The position numbers and the translations under genes are program-made. Positions 54,641-64,000 of a stretch of 64,000 bases of DNA are shown here, piece after piece. The notes under the pieces were generated by a model. That model saw nothing but the letters and a program-made list of their open reading frames with translations. It did not search any database and had not been told where the DNA came from. The stretch covers positions 21,704,924 through 21,768,923 of the forward strand of contig CM056385.1 in NCBI GenBank assembly GCA_029718625.1. Reading direction: 5' to 3'. Numbering within the stretch: the first letter of the stretch is position 1; each line of letters starts with the position of its first letter. Source of the stretch: Synaphobranchus kaupii (lineage: Eukaryota; Chordata; Actinopteri; Anguilliformes; Synaphobranchidae).

Positions 54641-55950
54641 ATTAAGAATGGTCTGGATTCAATAAACTTTCAATTAACTTGTTGTAAGCTTGTATCGGAA
54701 AAAAGCTATGTTTTTTTTTCAATGTTGCTTTAATATAGGCCTAAATATTGATAGAAATTAGCCATAACATTATGCTACTTTAAATACTTTCTTCAGAAAA
54801 GGGTCAAGCCATTTCAAAGAATGTTCTTAAGAGTTTGAGTACAGGCAAGCGTGACAGCCTGCCATTACATTGACATCAAAGTTACTGCAAGATTTAACCA
54901 ACACTTCAATGACAAAAGTACAAAAAACACTGTGAATAAATTTTATGATGCAAATTATTTATTATGCAGGACATGAATGTTCCTCTGAAAACTTTATATT
55001 TAGAATTTGCTATGTGTAAATGTGGACCAATAATATATTTACTTTTGGTGTAGGATTAATTCTGACAGTTATAGAAACCATCTGTATGTAATCCAAGTAT
55101 AAAGGAATTAATTCCCAAGATGGACAAAATATTTTTAAAAATGCAATAGTTGTGCATGAATATGTGTGAGTGTGCGTGCCTGTATCCGTTGTAACATTTG
55201 AGTTCTCAACACAATGATAAAAAAATGCACATAACAACTACAACATAAACATTTAAAGGGACACTCTAGAGCATCCTCAATGCTTATGTAACTACCACCT
55301 GTCACAGCTAATCAATGTCAGGGCTGATATACAGCACACAGTAACAAGGGCCTTGAGAATATTGACCTAATTCAACAGCAGCTGACAGCTTGTGACACTT
55401 ATGAGACAGGCACATGTCAATCACAATGAGTAGCTCCTGGATTAATGTCCCAGTGGTGTAAAACAAATTAATCAAATTGCATAAATTCCTGATGAAGCAT
55501 GCATTGCTTATCTGGCACCATACCGATGATTTCAAACCGGTGCCATTTGAATTGTTCTCAACAAAAAGACAAATCACAAACTTTATCTTCCACTGACTCA
55601 AAATAAAATGTAAATGTTAGTGCCATTTCACATCCTAAAAAAACAAGATCCTTTCTAGTGAATATATTTAATTATTTTTCTTCATCGATTTTAAGAAAAA
55701 AAAAAATCACTGTCCATTTCTGTTAAAGATATTACTACTCATATATGCCTGAGGGAAAAGTTGCCATTTTGAAGTAGTGGTTTCCTCTTGGATGCCACCT
55801 GATTCCTGCACTGTACATTTGACCACATGGTACAATTTTCACACATCTCCGCCTGAGCGACGTCCGCCTCACCCTTGAATGATTCATGTTTTCAAAAGAG
55901 CTGTGGGAAGTCAAGTGACAGATGGGTGCTTATAATGACACCAGTGGTGT
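54641..55950. other. Spacer, no gene recognised
   Basis: AT-rich; two minus-strand frames (75 and 97 residues) without domains. Confidence 0.5.
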
Positions 55951-56049
55951 TATCTGTTATGAGAATGGATCGGAACCACTCGCAGACACCAAATAATAGG
56001 AATAGGCTTTATTCGTAGTCGACATAAAAGGGTCAACATCCAGCGAACA

Positions 56050-56330
56050 GGGCAATGCAGAATAAGCAAAAGCGAAGTCCGGGAACAGGCAGGGGTCAGA
56101 ATTGTGGAATCTGTCAGGGCAGGGGATCAGGAGGGCGAAGGGCAGGAGCAGGGCTAGGACGGGGAAAGGCAGTTGGGCAGGAGGGCTGGAGCAGGGTTGG
56201 ACAGGAACAGGCAGGACAGGAGCAGGCTGGACAGACAGGAGAACAAGAACTGGACGGATACACAGGACTGGACACAGGAACAAGGAGCAGGAACAAGGAG
56301 CAGGCAGGGACAGGCAGGAATCAAACGCTG
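56050..56330. repeat. GGACAGGAGCAGG-type minisatellite
   Basis: Degenerate purine-rich repeats of GGRCAGGARCAGGCWGG. Open frames on both strands (up to 176 residues, cysteine/proline/serine-rich on the minus strand) result from absence of stops in the repeat and are not genes. The flanks (55980-56050, 56330-56470) resemble a fish dispersed repeat. Confidence 0.8.
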
Positions 56331-56490
56331 GAATGTAGTGAGACAAGCATGAATGCAGGGCACAAAATGATCTGGCACAGAGCACAGAAACAGAGGAGAC
56401 TAAATACCAAACTAACGAAGAAACAACGAGCAACAGGTGAGACAAAACAAATGCAGCAAGTGCTGCAGTTATATAGAATGAGTACACGGT

Positions 56491-56587
56491 AAAATGTCCA
56501 GTGTTAATTCAACTCTAACAGAGTAAATATGAGTCAATTTGGGACCATGTGTACTCCGTAAGAGTTAATTTAACACTGAGCATTTTG
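56491..56587. mobile_element. Small palindromic MITE
   Basis: Left arm AAAATGTCCAGTGTTAATTC, then AACTCTAACAGAG; right arm reversed AAAATGCTCAGTGTTAAATT, then AACTCTTACGGAG. About 33-bp imperfect inverted ends around a short centre. This family is frequent in fish; target duplication is not clear. Confidence 0.75.
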
Positions 56588-57128
56588 CTATGCATGAACT
56601 GAAGGCAGCACAGCATGTTTTCTGGGGAAATTAAACCTCCTGGTCATCAGGTTTTATTATCAATATAATTGGATTCTGTCAAACATCTTAGAAACCTAAG
56701 TCACACTGTCAAAGAATATCCCCCTGGGCCTGTTTATAATAAAAAATTGTAAATAAGAATTGTTTTTCTCAGAATGGATTACATGAAGCATAAAAACACA
56801 TTTGGCCTTCAATCCATTTTCTTTGCTTTAATTGAGCTACTGAATGAAAAGAGAAGATAAATAACAGTGCAGAACAGAATATGAGATCTGACAGAAATAT
56901 TATTAATGTTCTTCCATCGCTCCAAATAAAGAGTCTGCACATGGCAGAGAGTATCTCACAAATGCAAATTAAACTCAGGGTCATTCTGGGCTGCGCACAA
57001 GTAAAGTTTGTCCCTGTTAACTGACTAGAAGTCCTTACAGTTATTTTTGTGCGGATTAATAAAAAACAATTGTCATTCTTTGACACATTGTCAGAGAGAG
57101 GGAGAAAAACAGAGGCGGAGAAAAGAGT
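56588..57128. other. Spacer, no gene recognised
   Basis: AT-rich; the 105-residue minus frame (56769-57086) has no recognisable family. Confidence 0.45.
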
Positions 57129-57141
57129 GTGAGAAGAAGAA

Positions 57142-57172
<31 letters not shown>
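57129..57172. repeat. (GAA)n microsatellite
   Basis: About 14 units of GAA with one GAG, seen directly. Confidence 0.95.
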
Positions 57173-57189
57173 GTGGTGCCTATCCAGGT

Positions 57190-58204
57190 GTGAAAGCAAG
57201 TTAATTTATTTGATCAAAGTATTCCCTTTTATTACTGGTGAGGTCTCAATTCACCACATGCGTGGATGCCATCAACTCTTAGGTACAGAAGTTTTCAGGC
57301 CATTCCTAAGAATGGCGACACAATCTCCTCCATACCGCTCGGTGATGAGACTCTACATACCTCTCCCCCAGTGAGAAATCTAGGTGTGATCTTTCATCTC
57401 TCACTTACCAGGCCTATATTAATCATATCAAGAGTGTCATTTATTCATCTCTGTAATATCTCCCATATTCGATCGTTCCTGTCCCGCTCTGATGTCGAAA
57501 AGGTCATCACGCCTCGACCACTCCAGCTCTCTTCTCACTGGTGTTCCTTCCAACCTCCTCTCACAATTTCAATTGATGTGAAGTGCTGCTGCCAGAGTCC
57601 TCACCCGTACATCCAGCAAGGAGCGCACAACCCTGCTTCTGTACACCCTTCACGGCACCCCATTAAAGCCAGGATTGATTTCAAGGCCCTTCTCTTGACC
57701 TAAAAAAAAAGCCCTTCATGATCTTGCCCCAGATTACTTTGGCTAAGTCCTCCATCACTATACCCCAGCCAGTCCCGTACTCTCTTCTGACTCAAACAAA
57801 GTTACTGTCCCATTTTTTAACAATCTCCGCCCAATGGGTCTCAGGCCTTTTTCTCTGTCTCCCCCAGGCTCTGGAATGCCCTCCTCACAGAGATCAGGTC
57901 TCCTGACTCTCATACATTTAAGGTGAAACTGAAAAGACATTGCTTAAGTGGGTCTATAATGCAGACAAAACTTTTCTAGCCTGCTCTAGCCAGTCTTTCA
58001 GTGTACGCCCTTTCATTGTCACTGAAGTAACACATGCTACACGTGTATTTTTATCTTCTTGTTCCATGTAACTTGTGCTTACGCATGGTTATTTTACTGT
58101 ATTTCTTGTGCTGTGCAATGTTTTGAGCATGGGAAATGTGCCCTACAAATTATTATTACTATTATTTAGTATTTATTATTATTATTATTATTATCGTTAT
58201 TATT
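57190..58204 (+). mobile_element. L2-type LINE 3' fragment, heavily mutated
   Basis: In shifting frames the C-terminal part of a reverse transcriptase is visible: VRNLGVIFHLSLT, FIHLCNISHIRSFLSRSDVE, then in another frame HSSSLLTGVPSNLLSQ, SAAARVLTRTSSKERTT, then IDFKALLLT. These are hallmarks of fish L2-clade elements (thumb region onward). At least two frameshifts and several stops are present. The 3' end is AAATGTGCCCTACAAAT followed by (ATT)n to about 58203. Confidence 0.8.
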
Positions 58205-58419
58205 TGTTTCAGGAAAACAAAAGAGATGATAGGAAGCAGCAAAGGCACTACAATCCCTTCAGGATCAACGGAGCCCCAGTGTGGAGCAGGAGAAACTTCA
58301 GGTACCTTGGTGTTCACGTCACAGAGGCCCTGACATGGACTCTGCACACCAAAACCCTGGTGAAGAAGGCACAGCAGTATCTTTACCACCTCAGACATCT
58401 GGGGGGTATACTGAAGGAA
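58205..58419 (+). pseudogene. Second LINE reverse transcriptase fragment, part 1
   Basis: Encodes PFRINGAPVWSRRNFRYLGV and HVTEALTWTLHTK, LVKKAQQYLYHLRHLG: the RT thumb region of a fish CR1/L2-group LINE different from the one just upstream. The frame ends at GGILKE where a 1-kb insertion begins; the continuation is at 59443. Confidence 0.8.
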
Positions 58420-58560
58420 GCTTAACATAGCCAGGGTTTCTTTGTGTTAGCTGGCTTCAAAAAGCCTAAACACCGCAATCTGGTTTACCGGTTAAGCCAG
58501 ATTGCGGTGCTTAGGCTTTTTGAAGCCACCTAACGCAAAGAAACCCTGGCTATGTTAAGC
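58420..58560. repeat. 141-bp near-perfect palindrome
   Basis: Centred at 58490. GCTTAACATAGCCAGGGTTT at the left and its exact complement at the right; over the outer 64 bases of each arm only four positions fail to pair. The centre reads ACCGGTTAA with almost no loop, so the DNA can extrude a cruciform. Confidence 0.95.
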
Positions 58561-59148
58561 TGGCTACAAACGTCGTTATCAACTTGCTAAGCGAACACGG
58601 GCTTTGTTAATCAAGATACGTGCGCGTTCCCATAAAAGGGGCGGTGTCTGCAACAACGAGCCTATAGCGGTGCAGCATGGGCTGTACTAGAGCAGCGTAT
58701 TTATCTCCTGTGGGGGAAAAGACTGCTACGGACAGATATAATGGACGGATAAGAACATGAAGCAATCATATGAGCAAAAAGCAACACCGTTAACTCCAAC
58801 AAAGCCAGGAAGGAGCTTTTGCAAAAAAATAAAAATGAAATGCTCATCGTGCAGTTCAAATTCGTTAGGCTTGTTAATACCTTATTCACCTTTCCACACG
58901 CAACAAATAAATCTATACTCTCAGTACATTGTCATACAGTTTATTTATAATGTGACAACTGTACTACTACATTCTAGAGCTGCTAAACTGTAAACTTGAT
59001 ACAGCATGTATAAAATATTGCTGACGCTATCACATCAATGTTTTCTCATAAAAAAAAGTCTCTCAAGCATTTTCCGGAACTCGCAAAATCTTTCGCGGAA
59101 CTCACTAATCTCACCCTGCGAAGAGATTCCCTCAGTATCCGCACTAGA

Positions 59149-59162
59149 GGGGGGGGGGGGGG
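59149..59162. repeat. Poly-G tract
   Basis: Fourteen consecutive G, seen directly. Confidence 0.9.
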
Positions 59163-59442
59163 CAGTATTACACCGCACATATCTCTACGGGATCCTTTGG
59201 AATGGAGACGCCTTTTTTCAAAGCCAAGGAGTTGATTAGTCAAAGGTCGGTTCTTTCATATGTTTAAATCTGTTATCCTGAGCATAACCTGCCCCGGAGC
59301 AGGTTAGCCGCAGAGAGTAAGTTGCCGTGGGAATATACCCCGATTAAAAGTGAGTCGGCTTCGTGATACAGAAAACCCAGGGTTGAAGCTTCATTTGGCT
59401 CGCTATCCCCTTAATCTCGCTTCGTAGTACACCCCTCTGGGG

Positions 59443-60201
59443 GAATTCAGAATGTCCCCGCGGATCATAAGGAACATTTACACCTGCACCACTGAGGGCG
59501 TCCTGTAGGGGAGCATCACTGCCTGGTTTGGGAACAGCTCCAAACAGGACCGTAAACCCTAGCAGAGAGTGGTACGGTTAGCTGAATGTACCACCCCTAA
59601 TCTACAGGACATCTATAACGAGAGGTGCAGGGCCAGGGCAAAGAGAGTCATTAAGGATCTTCTCACTGCTGTCGTCAGGCGAATGCTTCGGCGCCTATAA
59701 GCCCAAAATAGAGAGGCTCAGGAGGAGCTCCTCTCCTCAAGCCATAAGGATCCTTAATATGGATGCTGCCAAGGGTCTGCATGCTGCTCTCTGACAATAA
59801 CAACAACCGCGACAATAGCAATGACAGGAAATCTTGTACGTACACTCACATGACTACACCCTAAGAACTGAAGTCAATGTGAGTATACTTGCATATACTC
59901 ATATTCCATCAAAACAATTGCACTATTAAGATAAGCTTATGTACATTTTCATACCTGTGCAGCACATATTTCTATTTATTTTTATTGCTATTCAGGTACA
60001 TTTGGACATCTGTACTACATACCACATATATTTCTATATGTATCTGCATGTGCACATTTGTACCATATTTTTTTTATATTGTTGTCTTGTTTTTTATATG
60101 ACCTTTAGAGTGTTTTTATTATTATGTTTATATTACTGCAGTCAGGAGCATGCTACCAGGCATTTTACTGCACATTGTAATTGTGTATGTGACAGATAAC
60201 A

Positions 60202-60235
<34 letters not shown>

Positions 60236-60236
60236 G
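59443..60236 (+). pseudogene. Second LINE fragment, part 2 with 3' UTR
   Basis: Continues part 1: EFRMSPRIIRNIYTCTTEGV, a TAG stop, GSITAWFGNSSKQDRKP, a second TAG, then QRVVRLAE and NLQDIYNERCRARAKRV. This is the C-terminal end of the LINE protein. After about 59760 an A/T-rich 3' UTR runs to a TGTGACAGATAAC block and an (ATT)n tail (60206-60236), the usual end of this LINE type. Two in-frame stops and the 1-kb insertion kill it. Confidence 0.8.
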
Positions 60237-60900
60237 ATTATTATTTTTCAAAGCATCTAAAATGATTAAAATACACTTCATCTTGGCAGAATTGCTTTTT
60301 ATCTGGAATGATATACTGCTGCCATTGTCCCTCTTGTTATTTTCAAAAAAATGTAAATTAAGTCATTCAAATCAATAATCATTCAAAAGAATTTCTCATT
60401 AATCACAAAAATATTAATGGAAATAAGCCAACATTTTTTAAGGGTGACAGCATGGTCATGCGATGATCAGTTGTAAGTGTAATTTATCAGAATAACTGTT
60501 TACCGAGGCTATGGATGTGAAGTCTGGGGATCTGATGGGATCCCTGCATACAGAAAAAGGTAACAAAGGCTGTATTGGCTTAAAAGGTGACCCGACTGAC
60601 ATTCTTGTAGCATTCTACGAAACCTCATCCCTGAAGACTCTGTGGTGGTGAGAAAGTGATGGAAATATCCAGAATGATAAAACCTACACACAGTGCACGC
60701 AATCATTTTTCTGAAGTGCACTGTAATGTAAATGTAAATATAAAGTGATAGATAGGGATCAAATAAATATCAAACACTGAAGAGCAAGAACAGAAGGTAC
60801 AATTGAAAGTTAATCTATAAAAGTGAGCTATATTATGACTGATGGCAATAAAAAAATACAGTGAGAGAATGGAAGAACAGAAGCAGGAATATTTTGCATA
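60237..60900. other. Spacer, no gene recognised
   Basis: AT-rich sequence between the LINE tail and the minisatellite, without credible frames. Confidence 0.5.
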
Positions 60901-60903
60901 TAC

Positions 60904-62320
60904 TGTATATTATTCATATACGTAGTAGGCTCTGTAGTAGTCCTATAGTATATTATTCATATAGTAGGCTCTGTAGTAGTACTATAGTATATTATTCATA
61001 TAGTAGGCTCTGTAGTAGTACTATAGTATATTATTCATATAGTAGGCTCTGTAGTAGTACTATAGTATATTATTCATATAGTAGGCTCTGTAGTAGTACT
61101 ATAGTATATTATTCATATAGTAGGCTCTGTAGTAGTACTATAGTATATTATTCATATAGTAGGCTCTGTAGTAGTACTATAGTATATTATTCATATAGTA
61201 GGCTCTGTAGTAGTACTATAGTATATTATTCATATAGTAGGCTCTGTAGTAGTACTATAGTATATTATTCATATAGTAGGCTCTGTAGTAGTACTATAGT
61301 ATATTATTCATATAGTAGGCTCTGTAGTAGTACTATAGTATATTTTTCCTATAGTAGGCTCTGTAGTAGTACTATAGTATATTATTCCTATAGTAGGCTC
61401 TGTAGTAGTACTATAGTATATTGTTCATATAGTAGGCTCTGTAGTAGTACTATAGTATATTATTCATATAGTAGGCTCTGTAGTAGTCCTATAGTATATT
61501 ATTCATATAGTAGGCTCTGTAGTTGTACTATAGTATATTATTCATATAGTAGGCTCTGTAGTAGTACTATAGTATATTATTCATATAGTAGGCTCTGTAG
61601 TAGTACTATAGTATATTATTCATATAGTAGGCTCTGTAGTAGTACTATAGTATATTTTTCCTATAGTAGGCTCTGTAGTAGTACTATAGTATATTATTCC
61701 TATAGTAGGCTCTGTAGTAGTACTATAGTATATTGTTCATATAGTAGGCTCTGTAGTAGTACTATAGTATATTATTCATATAGTAGGCTCTGTAGTAGTC
61801 CTATAGTATATTATTCATATAGTAGGCTCTGTAGTTGTACTATAGTATATTATTCATATAGTAGGCTCTGTAGTAGTACTATAGTATATTATTCATATAG
61901 TAGGCTCTGTAGTAGTACTATAGTATATTATTCATATAGAAGGCTCTGTAGTAGTCCTATAGTATATTATTCATATAGTAGGCTCTGTAGTAGTACTATA
62001 GTATATTATTCATATAGTAGGCTCTGTAGTAGTACTATAGTATATTATTCATATAGTAGGCTCTGTAGTAGTACTATAGTATATTATTCATATAGTAGGC
62101 TCTGTAGTAGTCCTATAGTATATTATTCATATAGTAGGCTCTGTAGTAGTACTATAGTATATTATTCATATAGTAGGCTCTGTAGTAGTACTATAGTATA
62201 TTATTCATATAGTAGGCTCTGTAGTAGTACTATAGTATATTATTCATATAGTAGGCTCTGTAGTAGTACTATAGTATATTATTCATATAGTAGGCTCTGT
62301 AGTAGTCCTATAGTATATTA
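60904..62320. repeat. 39-bp minisatellite, about 36 copies, with 312-bp higher-order unit
   Basis: Unit: CTATAGTATATTATTCATAT followed by AGTAGGCTCTGTAGTAGTA. Thirty-nine is divisible by three, so one frame stays open for 492 codons (SYSRLCSSTIVYY repeated); this is a property of the repeat, with no signal peptide, promoter or conserved start, and is not called as a gene. Variant units recur in the same order eight units apart: TATTTTTCCT at 61341 and 61653, offset 312 = 8 x 39. That shows tandem duplication of a block of eight units. Confidence 0.95.
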
Positions 62321-62530
62321 CACTGACTGGCCAAAATAAAAGTTTCACACTCAAATATTTAGTTGGACTGCCTCTAGCTTTCATTATGGCGCGCATTCGT
62401 CATGGCATTGTTTTGACAACCTTAAGCAACGTCACAACATTTCCATCCAGAGTTGCATTAATTTTTGGCCGAGATCTTGCATTGACTTTTGAATGAGCTT
62501 AATAAAATGATGCACGGAGTTTCGGGCTGT
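62321..62530 (+). mobile_element. Tc1/mariner end fragment
   Basis: After TA (62319-62320) comes CACTGACTGGCCAAAATAAA, then TCAAATATTTAGTTGGACTG and CTTTCATTATGGCGCGC, the order of blocks at the start of a fish Tc1-type family. The first bases match the ends of the element at 36883-37156. No second end or transposase is found, so it is truncated. Confidence 0.7.
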
Positions 62531-63046
62531 GCACATGACTCCTTGATTTCCATGCGCAGCGCGTACAGATTTAATTTTCTCTCGTGATTTTTGGCATTGA
62601 TATGCCGCCATACCTAGTACACCTTTAAAACTAAGGCTGTGTCCGAATCAGAGCCCTGTCTTCTGCGCCCTGCCTCCTGCGTACAGCGCACTGGCAGAAG
62701 TATGCTGTTTAATGTGCACTGTTTAGCAGTCCGTGAAAAATATCCGCCATACTATTTTCCAACCGCACTGTGGAAGTGTACTAGGCAGGTCATAAGACGT
62801 CCCACCAGTGTTGCCATGTCCGTGGTTTTACAGCTAAATCGGGATACTTTCAAAGTGCAGTCACGGGTAAAAATGAAAAGTCGCAAAGCATGCACTTATT
62901 TAAAAAAGTAAAAACATGATGATTTCTATTTAAAATATGTTGGTTTCGGTTAAAAATAGCCTATAATTTGGGCTAGTTTTGAGTCGCCATTTGGCTGGAA
63001 AGTCTTACTAGATCTGGTAACCCTGCGACCCAGAGTTAGGCCAGAG
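62531..63046. other. Spacer, no gene recognised
   Basis: CTGTGTCCGAATCAGAG at 62637 resembles the end of a fish DNA transposon, but no partner end was found. The 90-residue frame here is unsupported. Confidence 0.4.
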
Positions 63047-63050
63047 TTAA

Positions 63051-63879
63051 AGCTGGAGTACGCAACTTTTATTGAAACGGTCACATTAGTTGTCAAAACA
63101 TTTCAAATTCATAACCCCCCTTGGCCCTGCCCACAGAGAAAGATACACATCCCCCACCCCACTGCTTCTACAGACAGTGGGTGCGTCCCAATATTCTTCA
63201 CTCCCCACCTCCCTTCCTCCACTCCCCCACTACCACTCCTCTCCTAGCTGGAAATATGCAAAACTGCCCGAACGTTTTGAGTACAATTATTTACATGTAC
63301 AGTATACAATGTACTTTACATTGTCGAGACATTAATGAATATTTAACCATTAATACGTAATTAAGATGTATTCAGCAACATTAGATTAAAACACAAAGAT
63401 CCGTTTCCAGAGCAAGGAGTAGAGGAGGTGGTAGTGGAGGAAGGCAGGGTGCATTTTTCGACTCTTGGGACGCACCCCTCCTCATCCTGAACGTGCATCC
63501 GAGGTTTCGCAGGTTTACAGACTGGTATAGCTAACGTTACAGTAAAAATGTCAGCTACAAGAGTCCAGGTAAAACGGGACCAGGTAAAATGGAATCTTTT
63601 CTGTTGTAGCACAGTTGTTGCATCACACTAAGTTCTATTCTTCCAAAAACTAGCAGCCGAACTAAGTTACGTTAAGTATAATAGCAATCTAGCTACTAGT
63701 CCTTATAGGTAATTACAATTGGCTGGCAAGCAGAAAGTCCATTGGTAAATTAGTTAGTGTTGAAACTTTTGATCTACAGTATGTCCAGTAGAACCAATGG
63801 GAGCTCTGTCTTTAAACCAATCCACTCCCGGACATCTCGCCACCTTTTAAAATGAGCAGCTGTGTTGCATACACCAGCT
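63051..63879. mobile_element. TTAA-flanked DNA transposon (outer, non-autonomous)
   Basis: Left end AGCTGGAGTACGCAACTTTT, right end reversed AGCTGGTGTATGCAACACAG. TTAA lies directly outside both ends (63047-63050 and 63880-63883), the target duplication used by piggyBac and Kolobok elements. About 829 bp including an inner element at 63179-63477. No transposase frame. Confidence 0.75.
63179..63477. mobile_element. MITE nested inside the TTAA element
   Basis: Left end GGGTGCGTCCCAATATTC, right end reversed GGGTGCGTCCCAAGAGTCG; similarity continues inward through CCTTCCTCCACT and CCACTACCAC (about 60 bp). 299 bp, non-coding. A target duplication is not clear. Superfamily not assigned. Confidence 0.75.
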
Positions 63880-63883
63880 TTAA

Positions 63884-64000
63884 TATAATTGATCCATTTT
63901 TCAATTTGTCAGTTCAATTAGAGCTTGTCAGTGCAATATTCAGCAACATAAGCCCATTAGCCTATTATTAACTGTTGAGCGCAGTTATTTGAAGAGATGT
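63884..64000. other. Spacer at window end
   Basis: AT-rich, nothing recognised. Confidence 0.5.

Larger units (their letters stand above)
58420..59442. mobile_element. 1.0-kb insertion splitting a LINE, begins with a palindrome
   Basis: The LINE reading stops at ...CTGAAGGAA (58411-58419) and resumes at GAATTCAGAATGTCC (59443 on); GAA on both sides (58417-58419, 59443-59445) would be a 3-bp target duplication. The insert starts with a 141-bp palindrome and ends CGAAGC/GTAGTACACCCCTCTGGGG-like sequence near 59420-59442, recalling ends of fish Harbinger-type elements. Ends are not inverted repeats of each other, so class is uncertain. No transposase is seen; the 78-residue frame at 58757 is unrecognised. 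Confidence 0.65.

Noticed and set aside
55957..56492. 176- and 145-residue frames on opposite strands
   Set aside because: Both arise from a purine-rich minisatellite; no domain, and both strands are open at once.
60904..62320. CRISPR-like array
   Set aside because: Units are contiguous 39-bp repeats without unique spacers, in animal DNA; it is a minisatellite.
60861..62339. 492-residue open frame as a repeat protein gene
   Set aside because: Fully explained by the 39-bp minisatellite, whose length is a multiple of three.

Overview
This is vertebrate, almost certainly teleost, nuclear DNA, and it is mostly non-coding. Evidence for a fish: low GC with long dinucleotide and trinucleotide microsatellites, vertebrate splice sites and a CCAAT-box promoter, and repeat classes typical of ray-finned fish (L2/CR1-type LINE fragments, fish SINE/LINE tails, hAT, PIF/Harbinger-like and Tc1 miniature elements). 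I do not assign a species. A gap of exactly 500 N lies at 44580-45079, so contiguity across it is an assembly statement only.

One protein-coding gene is well supported: a two-exon msx (Msh-type) homeobox gene on the + strand. Exon 1 coding is 20959-21292, the 2.5 kb intron is 21293-23805 and exon 2 coding is 23806-24227, giving a protein of about 251 residues. It has the N-terminal Groucho-binding motif, a complete 60-residue homeodomain and the family C-terminal signature; the tail resembles vertebrate MSX2 most. It is flanked by two opposed CCAAT boxes upstream and polyadenylation signals downstream. About 20 kb upstream and 40 kb downstream hold no other convincing gene, as expected of a developmental-regulator gene desert, and several CpG-rich or homeobox-site-rich stretches are possible enhancers.

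Layout. 1-13 kb: AT-rich spacer, a hAT miniature element with a perfect 8-bp duplication (1086-1289), microsatellites, a Harbinger-like MITE (10418-10577) and a broken LINE tail (11084-11500). 13.2-13.8 kb: first copy of an LTR-like repeat. 14-20.5 kb: upstream flank of msx. 20.6-24.9 kb: msx. 26-28 kb: inactivated L2/CR1-like LINE on the - strand. 28.9-31.7 kb: Harbinger-like MITEs, a local duplication and an odd periodic TTACGTAC cluster. 36.9-40 kb: Tc1-derived mini-element, second LTR-like copy, 1.1 kb DNA transposon. 40-45 kb: spacer with candidate regulatory DNA and the gap. 45-52 kb: LINE tails, hammerhead-like motifs, a foldback element, a tRNA-derived SINE. 52-54.3 kb: long third LTR-like copy with internal tandem repeats, meeting an inverted copy. 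55.9-60.2 kb: GA-rich minisatellite, MITE, and two LINE remnants, one split by a 1 kb insertion that begins with a 141-bp palindrome. 60.9-62.3 kb: 39-bp minisatellite with higher-order structure, abutting a Tc1 end. 63-63.9 kb: two nested DNA transposons.

I found no evidence of an undescribed multi-gene system. The points most worth follow-up are the msx intron hairpin, the TTACGTAC cluster, the LTR-like family with its tandem expansion, the hammerhead-like motifs, the palindromic insertion and the higher-order minisatellite. All classifications of repeats come from visible motifs and recall of families, not from database searches.
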